Part shown: one piece after another, positions 57,748 to 64,000 of the stretch
How the letters are laid out: every line of letters begins with the position of its first letter
Position numbering within the stretch: position 1 is the first letter of the stretch
Source: a virus
DNA: 64,000 nucleotides
Virus record (IMG/VR): IMGVR_UViG_3300033153_009093
Span: 116,375 to 180,374 of that record
Reading direction: 5' to 3' (one strand)
Translations under genes and position numbers: made by a program
The notes under the pieces: model-generated
What the model was told of the DNA's origin: nothing
Databases searched by the model: none
What the model saw: only the letters and a program-made list of their open reading frames with translations

Positions 57748-57933
57748 CTAACAACAATATTCAACTAATCGATCTTTGATTTCTTTTTTCCCAAATATTC
57801 TCATGGATTTATTACATTGCTTTCTTGTAAAATTTCTCGCTGCTTTCCCTGCTCCTGACCCTTTTTGAAATCTATGTCTATATTCAAATCCAAATGTTCT
57901 CCAATAACTTTCTCGTTTAGATTTTGGTTTCAT
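57748..57933 (-). CDS. Unknown 61-residue basic protein
   Basis: Highly basic (KPKSKRESYWRTF, GAGKAARNFTRKQ). Possible nucleic-acid binder by charge alone. Confidence 0.5.
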   Translation of the reverse strand: MKPKSKRESYWRTFGFEYRHRFQKGSGAGKAARNFTRKQCNKSMRIFGKKEIKDRLVEYCC

Positions 57934-57936
57934 TTT

Positions 57937-58140
57937 TTATAAATATTGTAGTAGTTTTTTCATTTCAGGTTTAAAAAAATATAACATATCAGGATCATGT
58001 TCTAGTGTGAATATAATTGATTCTATTATAAGAACTGCATTTTTGATTCTCAATTGACGGATTTCCTCAATGGCACTTTGTAATAATTGAGAACTGTCAT
58101 TAATATCTTTTATCAAAATAAGTCCCATTGGTTTTACCAT
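57937..58140 (-). CDS. Unknown 67-residue helical protein
   Basis: Three helices by pattern (SAIEEIRQLRIKNAVLIIES). Three bases before the next gene. Unknown. Confidence 0.5.
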   Translation of the reverse strand: MVKPMGLILIKDINDSSQLLQSAIEEIRQLRIKNAVLIIESIIFTLEHDPDMLYFFKPEMKKLLQYL

Positions 58141-58201
58141 TAAATAAAAATAAAGAACTATAAAAAATTATTAGATACATTTTATTTAGTATTAATGATT
58201 G

Positions 58202-58528
58202 TTATAATTCTGGTACTTCTATTCCTAAAGAAGTTTCTATCCACTCAGCAACAATTCTTCTATGACAAAATTTTCCTGACTTTTCCCAACAGAGCAGAAC
58301 CATTCCGTTTAAATTAGCATATACTTCTTCGGGATTTAATTTTGATAATATCTCTTTATTATAAGCAAATATATAATCAGATTCATTTTTATCTTTAAAA
58401 TATTGTTTTAAAAAATTCCAATGAGGAAATAATAAAGGATAAGTATTGCCATCAAACCAGTTAGGTGATTTTATAGCAATACTTATACCATTTTTAGCTT
58501 TATATTTAGCAAAGTAAGAAGTGAACAT
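58202..58528 (-). CDS. DUF488 family protein
   Basis: 108 residues ending LCWEKSGKFCHRRIVAEWIE, the conserved C-terminal signature of DUF488 proteins, which are common in phages and bacteria with no settled function. Confidence 0.75.
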   Translation of the reverse strand: MFTSYFAKYKAKNGISIAIKSPNWFDGNTYPLLFPHWNFLKQYFKDKNESDYIFAYNKEILSKLNPEEVYANLNGMVLLCWEKSGKFCHRRIVAEWIETSLGIEVPEL

Positions 58529-58536
58529 TATATTTA

Positions 58537-58743
58537 TTAATCCTTTTGAGTATCTGATTTAGTATCATCTTCTATTAGCCCATCTTTAATTAATGAGAGA
58601 TAATAGACATCTCCCTCATCTGGTTTAGTTTTAATAATGGATGGAATTGGTACATTATCACATCCGCAATCAGTGGACTCTTTGTTTATATCTATACCAC
58701 TAATAGTAAAATGGAAAAACAATATTATATATAAATTTAACAT
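58537..58743 (-). CDS. Small exported or membrane protein
   Basis: 68 residues with hydrophobic N-terminus (LYIILFFHFTIS) and acidic tail containing CGC. Unknown. Confidence 0.45.
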   Translation of the reverse strand: MLNLYIILFFHFTISGIDINKESTDCGCDNVPIPSIIKTKPDEGDVYYLSLIKDGLIEDDTKSDTQKD

Positions 58744-58778
58744 GTTTATATTATCTTTAATTTGTTTAATGAAAAATA

Positions 58779-59054
58779 TTATAAGTTATTGTCGATTATT
58801 ATAATACATTCCGCCCAATTTTGAATATCGTTCCAGTGGAAATGATTCCAATGTTCAATTACATAACTCCAAAAAGTATCTAATTTATATAATTTAACAG
58901 CGGCATTTGCTGCATCGATATGAGATAATTTATAGGTTTTTTTATCAGAAAATGAATTTTCGCGAATATCTTGCGCTGTTAAAACTGCATGAGCAATTTT
59001 ATTTTTTACTTCATCATCAATACAATTTTCAATAATAATCAATTCTGTATGCAT
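58779..59054 (-). CDS. Unknown 91-residue protein
   Basis: Acidic, Trp/His-containing (YVIEHWNHFHWND). One base before the next gene. Unknown. Confidence 0.5.
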   Translation of the reverse strand: MHTELIIIENCIDDEVKNKIAHAVLTAQDIRENSFSDKKTYKLSHIDAANAAVKLYKLDTFWSYVIEHWNHFHWNDIQNWAECIIIIDNNL

Positions 59055-59429
59055 TTATTTCTTACCTTTTAAATTATTAATACCAAATCCGTTATCAATT
59101 ATACCTAACAATACATTGATGTTATAAGATTGTTCAATGTCCCAATTAGAATAATCGTCCTTATTAATAATATTTTTTGTTTTCATTAAAGTTAAATACT
59201 CACCTTTACGTCTCATAGGAATTTTATTTCTTTCTAATAAAAAAGAATCATTATCAATTTTATACTCTTCATCATATCCCTTAAGAATACGAACAAACCA
59301 AAAATCAAAAACATCAGCGCATATAAAAAATCTTATATAACCTTCTTTTTTATATTCTGGCTTATCTTTTAAAGCTATATCAGTAATTTCAGTGTATTTT
59401 CCAAAATTAAATTTTAGTATATTATTCAT
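59055..59429 (-). CDS. Unknown 124-residue protein
   Basis: Mixed strands and helices; overlaps the upstream gene by 8 bases. Unknown. Confidence 0.5.
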   Translation of the reverse strand: MNNILKFNFGKYTEITDIALKDKPEYKKEGYIRFFICADVFDFWFVRILKGYDEEYKIDNDSFLLERNKIPMRRKGEYLTLMKTKNIINKDDYSNWDIEQSYNINVLLGIIDNGFGINNLKGKK

Positions 59430-59721
59430 AGATTTCTGATAATATTATTTCATTTATTTTACACATATCTATTTTAATTATAGATACATATTGATGTAAG
59501 TGAGTATTTATATATTTTTGATTATTATTTTTAATATATGTAGTTATATATTTTTCTTTAGCGTAATTTGCCCTTTTTTCAGTATTAAATATTCCTACAA
59601 TACTAGTAGTTGACCCATATTGACCATTTCTTCCCGGAATACAACTAATAACTATCCAACCTTTAGACGTAAAATGATACATTATTAATAATATTAAAGT
59701 AAAGTTACTATAGCTATCCAT
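59422..59721 (-). CDS. Unknown protein
   Basis: 99 residues; a start at Met15 (59679) is equally possible and would remove a hydrophobic leader. Contains IPGRNGQYGSTTSIVGIF. Unknown. Confidence 0.45.
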   Translation of the reverse strand: MDSYSNFTLILLIMYHFTSKGWIVISCIPGRNGQYGSTTSIVGIFNTEKRANYAKEKYITTYIKNNNQKYINTHLHQYVSIIKIDMCKINEIILSEIYE

Positions 59722-60026
59722 AATAAATGAAAGCTATTATCTACTGCAAAAAATGACCAAGGAGAAAGTGGAGGTTTTGTAAATTCCTTTTTTCCAAATT
59801 TATTCATATACCATATTATAAAATTACCTCTATCTTGTAAATGATGTTGTCCAAGTATCAAAAATAATTGATACCAATCTAAACCACAAAATACAAAAGG
59901 TGTGGTATATAATATGCTATGTATTGCGCAAATTAATGAAGATTTTTTCTTTCCTGCGGCCATCCAATCATTTTGAATGATGTAATCACCTATACAATGA
60001 GCTACTAATAAATAAAATCCTATCAT
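59694..60026 (-). CDS. DUF3307-like membrane protein
   Basis: 110 residues. VAHCIGDYIIQNDWMAAGKKKS matches the opening of DUF3307 (HxxxDxxxQxxWxAxxK), followed by hydrophobic helices. Often found in phages; function unknown. Its Trp residues use TGG. Confidence 0.7.
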   Translation of the reverse strand: MIGFYLLVAHCIGDYIIQNDWMAAGKKKSSLICAIHSILYTTPFVFCGLDWYQLFLILGQHHLQDRGNFIIWYMNKFGKKEFTKPPLSPWSFFAVDNSFHLLWIAIVTLL

Positions 60027-60030
60027 ATTA

Positions 60031-60078
60031 TTATAATCCTAAAGGTAAACTTTTATCAGGTTTCAAATAGGATTTCAT
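60031..60078 (-). CDS. Possible micro-ORF
   Basis: 15 codons (MKSYLKPDKSLPLGL) starting by TAATG overlap with the preceding stop. Weak support. Confidence 0.2.
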   Translation of the reverse strand: MKSYLKPDKSLPLGL

Positions 60079-60404
60079 TAATATAAACCTTCGCTATATA
60101 AAGTTGATACACTTCCTCCGCATCCTCTATAATCAATTTTTTGGCCTGCTCTTTGTGCTATAATCATAGCTTCTTCTCTTGTTAAAAAGTCGCCAAATTG
60201 ATTTATAAACCCTTGTTCCCAATCTACTCCATAAGGGGTAGGTTCATTCATTTTTTTAAACTGAGACCACATTACGTTATCAAAATGCCTTGCTCCTGCA
60301 ACAATAACAGAATCTTTTTTACAAGCAGCACAGACAACCACTTGTTGAGGCTTTTCAATATTATTATCTTTCCAATAATCAGACATTAAATTTTCTCTAT
60401 TCAA
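60078..60404 (-). CDS. Conserved phage protein, unknown
   Basis: 108 residues. VVCAACKKDSVIVAGARHFDNVM and EQGFINQFGDFLTREEA match a small protein common in large phages. Cys pair CAAC may bind metal. Function unknown. Confidence 0.7.
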   Translation of the reverse strand: MNRENLMSDYWKDNNIEKPQQVVVCAACKKDSVIVAGARHFDNVMWSQFKKMNEPTPYGVDWEQGFINQFGDFLTREEAMIIAQRAGQKIDYRGCGGSVSTLYSEGLY

Positions 60405-60623
60405 TTATATTTTATAATATCCATAAACCGTATCAATGTTCTTTATCACATTACCAAGGTCATCGGTTATAATTCCATTAGAAGTAGACTCCGTGTTTTT
60501 AAATTTATTATCAATAGAAGTTTTATTTTTAAAATAACCTATAACTTCGCAACAGCCACAATTAAGATATATTTTAAATTTTGTACATTTCTTTTTTTTA
60601 TTTTTTCTACTTGTTTTACTCAT
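60405..60623 (-). CDS. Unknown 72-residue basic protein
   Basis: Very basic first 15 residues (SRKNKKKKCTK), then CGCC. Overlaps the next gene by 4 bases. Unknown. Confidence 0.5.
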   Translation of the reverse strand: MSKTSRKNKKKKCTKFKIYLNCGCCEVIGYFKNKTSIDNKFKNTESTSNGIITDDLGNVIKNIDTVYGYYKI

Positions 60624-60841
60624 TCAACCTCAATAAATCCTCTGGGAAAAAATTTCATATCAGCGTGGTTAAATGTATTTTCTGGATATTCCATACAAAA
60701 TTTAGTATTAAAAATTTTAAAAGCTTTTTTTCTACCTTTTTCAGCAGAAGAAGATTCAATTACAGCAACACAATTTTTATCAAAAACTTTATTATTTATT
60801 TTATGAATATGACCTTGTCCAAAAGTAATAAAAGTTTTCAT
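60620..60841 (-). CDS. Conserved small phage protein
   Basis: 73 residues: FGQGHIHKINNKVFDKNCVAVI...FPRGFIEV. The pattern recurs in large-phage genomes; function unknown. Confidence 0.65.
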   Translation of the reverse strand: MKTFITFGQGHIHKINNKVFDKNCVAVIESSSAEKGRKKAFKIFNTKFCMEYPENTFNHADMKFFPRGFIEVE

Positions 60842-60921
60842 TAATATTCGTCCATTGCTTTGAATAAGATTAAGAGTATCAACAATTTGACTTGTATCAT
60901 TTCTAATGCTTTAATTTTCAT
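60841..60921 (-). CDS. Small ORF, coupled
   Basis: 26 codons (MKIKALEMIQVKLLILL...), stop overlapping the next start as TAATG. Plausible but short. Confidence 0.35.
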   Translation of the reverse strand: MKIKALEMIQVKLLILLILFKAMDEY

Positions 60922-60922
60922 A

Positions 60923-61297
60923 TTAATAATTATCTATTATTGTTTTAGGTATAAATTCATCTTTTCTATTTGGCATTTCTTTATGATATAAATTTTCATA
61001 TCCTAAAGAATACATTTTCTCGATACTATCATCGTGAACGATTATCATAGGTATATTTATATTGTGACCACAGCAGGAATTTACTGTAACGATATCCTGT
61101 TGCAATAACCATAATATTTCTTTTGCTATACATACATCTACTGAAAATTGCGCCCTGAATGTATAGCAACTATATTTTATTCCGATCAATTGCTCAGGAG
61201 TATTTATACATATAGTATTTCTATATGTTCCGAAACCTTCTTTTAAAAATGTATTAGGATTACAACAACAGCCGTTAAAGTTTTGTTTTCTTATCAT
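60923..61297 (-). CDS. Cys-rich protein, unknown
   Basis: 124 residues with GCCCNP near the start and VNSCCGHNI near residue 80; metal binding is likely. Unknown. Confidence 0.55.
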   Translation of the reverse strand: MIRKQNFNGCCCNPNTFLKEGFGTYRNTICINTPEQLIGIKYSCYTFRAQFSVDVCIAKEILWLLQQDIVTVNSCCGHNINIPMIIVHDDSIEKMYSLGYENLYHKEMPNRKDEFIPKTIIDNY

Positions 61298-61298
61298 T

Positions 61299-61574
61299 TT
61301 ATTTAATATAATGAATTTTAGTATAAATTTTAGTAGTTTTATGCCAATTTTTAAATTCTTCTATAATTTTCTTTGCGTCTATCATCGTATTGGTACAAGT
61401 TCCTAGCATATTAAATTCTGTATGTCGAAAAATAGTATCGGCAAATTTTGAATTTGATATGCTATGCCACAATATAAATTCTTGATATTGTGGCTTGAAG
61501 TATGTACTATGTAAATTTTTTATTTCGGTAATTCTAAAATTTACATAATGATCTTTTAAATTAATAAAATTCAT
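61299..61574 (-). CDS. Unknown 91-residue protein
   Basis: Directly before the Cys-rich gene. His/Phe-rich; no motif. The stretch 61575-61695 to its right shows no supportable gene. Confidence 0.5.
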   Translation of the reverse strand: MNFINLKDHYVNFRITEIKNLHSTYFKPQYQEFILWHSISNSKFADTIFRHTEFNMLGTCTNTMIDAKKIIEEFKNWHKTTKIYTKIHYIK

Positions 61575-61695
61575 TGTCAGTTTCTTTATAATTACAATAA
61601 GGATATTCCATCGACAATCCCATTTAATAAATTTTTATTTTATTATTCATTAAGCTACATGTCTATGCATTTATTCATACCAATTCTTAAATGCC

Positions 61696-61908
61696 TTAAC
61701 AATGCCAATTTTTATATAAGAATTGTGTAAATAATGATGTATAATAAATAGTATACAATGAAAAAGCGTACCAACTTAATAAACACCATATTATTTCATT
61801 TGGTCTTGTATATAAATTATGGCCCTTCCCGACAGCTTTATTAAAATATCTTGTTAAAAGTATGGTAGTAATTACGCCAATAATGTATATAATAAATAGT
61901 GTTATCAT
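61696..61908 (-). CDS. Small membrane protein
   Basis: 70 residues with two hydrophobic segments (TLFIIYIIGVITTILL; LLSWYAFSLYTIYY). Unknown. Confidence 0.55.
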   Translation of the reverse strand: MITLFIIYIIGVITTILLTRYFNKAVGKGHNLYTRPNEIIWCLLSWYAFSLYTIYYTSLFTQFLYKNWHC

Positions 61909-61920
61909 TTATCTACTCAG

Positions 61921-62178
61921 TTATTCGTTAATGTTATGGACATTTTCCTGAAATTCCTCCATGGCCTCTTGTACCAATTCATTATGTTCCGGTTTATATT
62001 TTTCACCTTGAATTATTTGACAAGGTTGATGGTAATTTGGATCTTCAATTCTCAAAATATCTTGATTCATTAATTCGATAAGTTTTTGAACCATAAGATC
62101 TTCAATTTTAATTGAAGGGTATAATTGTTGTAAAAATTGTTTACCATATGGATTCCATTGACAGGTTGCAAAATACAT
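61921..62178 (-). CDS. Unknown 85-residue protein
   Basis: Acidic and helical, slightly richer in GC than the average here. Unknown. Confidence 0.55.
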   Translation of the reverse strand: MYFATCQWNPYGKQFLQQLYPSIKIEDLMVQKLIELMNQDILRIEDPNYHQPCQIIQGEKYKPEHNELVQEAMEEFQENVHNINE

Positions 62179-62190
62179 TATACGTCCTTA

Positions 62191-62382
62191 TTATTTAGTA
62201 ATAAAAGATCGGCAACTAAATGCCGCAATGGTCAATTCTCTTTCGCCTTCTATTGTTGGTAATTTTATCTCAAGTTCCTCCATAGAAGGAAATCCTAAAC
62301 ACTTGGTTGATTTTAAAACTTCGACAGGTAAATAAATAACATCACATTTTTTAACATCTTCTGCGTAAATTCTTCTTGTCAC
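62191..62382 (-). CDS. Unknown 63-residue protein, GTG start
   Basis: Starts with GTG preceded by AGGGTAATATT, a leader shared with the 62986 gene, which supports the GTG start. Beta-rich. Unknown. Confidence 0.5.
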   Translation of the reverse strand: MTRRIYAEDVKKCDVIYLPVEVLKSTKCLGFPSMEELEIKLPTIEGERELTIAAFSCRSFITK

Positions 62383-62394
62383 AATATTACCCTG

Positions 62395-62598
62395 TTATTT
62401 TCGTTTAATCTTGTCAACATTGTACATATTGATAAAAAAGCTTGCCATAATTACAATCAATCCAAATGGTAGCGATTTTACAATGTCGCTCAACCACAAC
62501 TCATCATGATGAGTTTTTACCCATGGTCGCAGTACGAAAAATTGATATGGTAAAATACCAATTAATGACCACCAAAACAAAAACTGTAGAATCTCCAT
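62395..62598 (-). CDS. Small membrane protein
   Basis: 67 residues from ATG 62598, chosen because GTGAGGG lies 5 bases upstream. Two hydrophobic helices, basic tail. The gap 62632-62749 shows no gene. Confidence 0.55.
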   Translation of the reverse strand: MEILQFLFWWSLIGILPYQFFVLRPWVKTHHDELWLSDIVKSLPFGLIVIMASFFINMYNVDKIKRK

Positions 62599-62749
62599 AC
62601 AACCCTCACGAGTAAAAGGATAACAACCCATTTCAGCGAAACAGAAAAAGTTACAGCCACTGAATTCAAATGTTAATTACTTATACTATTTTAGAAATTA
62701 TTTTATTTATTATTACTACCACAATTCCAGAAGAATCAATCAATAATAT

Positions 62750-62986
62750 TTAATTTTCATATTGAAAATTTGTAGAAGGATCAAGGCAGTAGTTTATATA
62801 TACTTGCTCTGTTCCACAAATTTCTTTACCTTCTTCGATAATATCCTGTTTACTCATAAGTATGCTAGGAATGGGTTTATCATATTGATAATAGTCATAA
62901 AGAAGATTTAATACATTCCTGCATAATTCTTCTTTTCCTATATACAAACATTCACCTTCTACTCTTACTTCGAAGTTTTTTTTCAC
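62750..62986 (-). CDS. Unknown 78-residue protein, GTG start
   Basis: GTG preceded by AGGTAATATT. Acidic; three Cys. Unknown. Confidence 0.5.
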   Translation of the reverse strand: MKKNFEVRVEGECLYIGKEELCRNVLNLLYDYYQYDKPIPSILMSKQDIIEEGKEICGTEQVYINYCLDPSTNFQYEN

Positions 62987-63026
62987 AATATTACCTATAA
63001 TGTGGTCAATTTCGGATTTTCTAAAT

Positions 63027-63476
63027 TTAACTATTTTCTATCACTTTTGCCAGCTTTATAATCCTCTCCATGCAAACTTTTTCATGCACCTTTTTGGCAC
63101 ATATATAATTAAGATAGAAACTCTTTTGTTGATTATTTTCAATTTTGTTATATTCGATAATAATATATCCGCCCTTTTTCAAGATAATATTCAACCCATT
63201 TTCTCGTATCTTCAGCCCAATTACTGATAGTCTCTTTATCTCTGGTATTATATCATCGGTCACTCGATAAACTGTATCATTAATTCTCAATTCGCTAAAT
63301 GAGGTAGGTTCTATTGTTTCTGTCGATAATACAAGTCCATGTTCATCCATATACATATCCTTTGCCTTCGAACAATATAAACCTTCGCATACTGAACGGT
63401 TTATATTTCCCAGCTCTACAGTGTTCTCGCAAAACTTACATATAAATTCTTGACTAATTCCAAAATTCATCAACAT
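63027..63476 (-). CDS. Zinc-binding protein, unknown
   Basis: 149 residues; CKFC at the start with a second Cys pair (CEGLYC) makes a likely zinc finger, then a beta-rich body. Unknown. Confidence 0.55.
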   Translation of the reverse strand: MLMNFGISQEFICKFCENTVELGNINRSVCEGLYCSKAKDMYMDEHGLVLSTETIEPTSFSELRINDTVYRVTDDIIPEIKRLSVIGLKIRENGLNIILKKGGYIIIEYNKIENNQQKSFYLNYICAKKVHEKVCMERIIKLAKVIENS

Positions 63477-63596
63477 TTCTCTCTTATTAAATATTTATAT
63501 TACCAATTAAGAGGGGCGAGGATCGACTTTTCCAATTTGCGACCTATAGCTTCTTTTTGTACTTTCTTAAGTAAATTATTAAAGACCCTTACATTT

Positions 63597-63893
63597 TTAT
63601 TTTGAATGATTAGTATTTGTAATATCAAACTCTTTTACATTAGACATATTTATAATGTTAGATATAGTATTATGATCATATTGATTATGGTAATAAATAT
63701 CATATAATGTATACACTAATTCATTTTTACTGTCAATAAAAAATGAAACTACTAAAACATCATTATAAAATAAATTAACAGACTTTAAATGTTCATGGTT
63801 TATTTTATAAGTCCATTTTTTATCAAGATATTCATTAGCATTAGTAATAACTATTTTCACAGTTTCTATTAACACCAATAATTTACAATCCAT
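63597..63893 (-). CDS. Unknown 98-residue protein
   Basis: Beta-rich centre (NLFYNDVLVVSFFIDS). The last 107 bases of the window (63894-64000) show no gene. Confidence 0.5.
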   Translation of the reverse strand: MDCKLLVLIETVKIVITNANEYLDKKWTYKINHEHLKSVNLFYNDVLVVSFFIDSKNELVYTLYDIYYHNQYDHNTISNIINMSNVKEFDITNTNHSK

Positions 63894-64000
63894 TATACCC
63901 CCGCCCCCTCAACGTTAAACATTTCTAAAATCCATCTCCACTAAATAATAACATATATAAAAATTAAATCAACATTTATTTTAATATTAACCCCTCCTTT

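Noticed and set aside
1-64000. TAG encoding glutamine, as in other recoded phages (code 15)
   Set aside because: Some TAG sites, such as DVSYY[TAG] in the portal and the terminase fragment, allow Gln, but five of five in DUF5662 and the aromatic sites in other genes favour Trp. Kept as the main alternative.
1-64000. TGA as a sense codon
   Set aside because: Clear genes end in TGA (gp47-like, rIIB, portal, bS21, Hc1), often in ATGA overlaps.
1-64000. tRNA genes, including a CUA tRNA-Trp
   Set aside because: By eye I found no T-arm or acceptor pairs other than those of the tmRNA. A covariance scan would be decisive.
1-64000. CRISPR array
   Set aside because: No regularly spaced repeats seen; the only exact long repeat is the 62-bp gene-start duplication.

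Overview
This window is one part of a large, very AT-rich tailed-phage genome (roughly 25% GC by eye) with a T4-like gene core. The core includes a gp61-like primase, the gp46/gp47 recombination nuclease, a UvsX-type recombinase, rIIA/rIIB, FEN-type 5'-3' exonucleases, an SSB, a gp20-like portal, T4-type RNA ligase, ThyX, dUTPase, dNMP kinase and a class II ribonucleotide reductase. The host is probably Gram-negative: there are heptose/LPS-type sugar genes, a prepilin-like protein and an Hc1-type histone-like protein, and some promoters match TTGACA-17-TATAAT. I cannot name the host.

The genetic code is altered. Many genes only read through if TAG is sense, and they end in TAA or TGA. The amino acid looks like tryptophan, not the glutamine usual in recoded phages. 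In the DUF5662 protein (7617..8069) all five in-frame TAGs fall on Trp positions of the family as I know it. Three other genes agree (a zinc-ribbon nuclease, a FEN-type exonuclease with an in-window paralogue, and a gene at 50.9 kb). The window also encodes a tryptophanyl-tRNA synthetase (17699..18649) with a four-cysteine motif like that of [4Fe-4S] TrpRS. A bS21 ribosomal protein and a tmRNA whose tag ends in TGA complete an unusual translation toolkit. The expected tRNA-Trp(CUA) is not in this window.

Layout. 1-5.6 kb, minus strand: homing endonuclease, primase, gp47, UvsX. 5.65-7.6 kb: a plus-strand island with an unknown gene and a TnpB homologue that has lost all three RuvC catalytic residues, followed by a structured non-coding stretch and a terminator; this resembles TldR-type RNA-guided repressors. 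7.6-18.65 kb, minus strand: DUF5662, heptose-kinase-like gene, Hc1, nucleotide metabolism, rII genes, glycosyltransferase, TrpRS. A perfect 48-bp palindrome at 18.7 kb separates this from the plus-strand block of 18.76-48.97 kb. That block holds exonucleases, ClpP-like protease, possible sigma factor, portal, SSB, heptose isomerase and glycosyltransferase, ThyX and gp46, then an accessory segment (38.8-48.9 kb) with a pseudopilin, Lar-like zinc proteins, two DNA methyltransferases, a macro domain, RNA ligase and metallophosphatases. 49-51.1 kb has duplicated and broken genes. 51.3-63.9 kb is a minus-strand array of small, mostly unknown early-type genes with the HNH nuclease and the tmRNA.

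TAG codons are absent from the replication and nucleotide genes and present in the portal, protease, sigma-like and other probably late genes and in the mobile-type genes. This fits the idea that recoding helps time expression of late functions. Several genes between 49.5 and 55 kb are frameshifted, two of them at A homopolymers; decay or assembly error are both possible.
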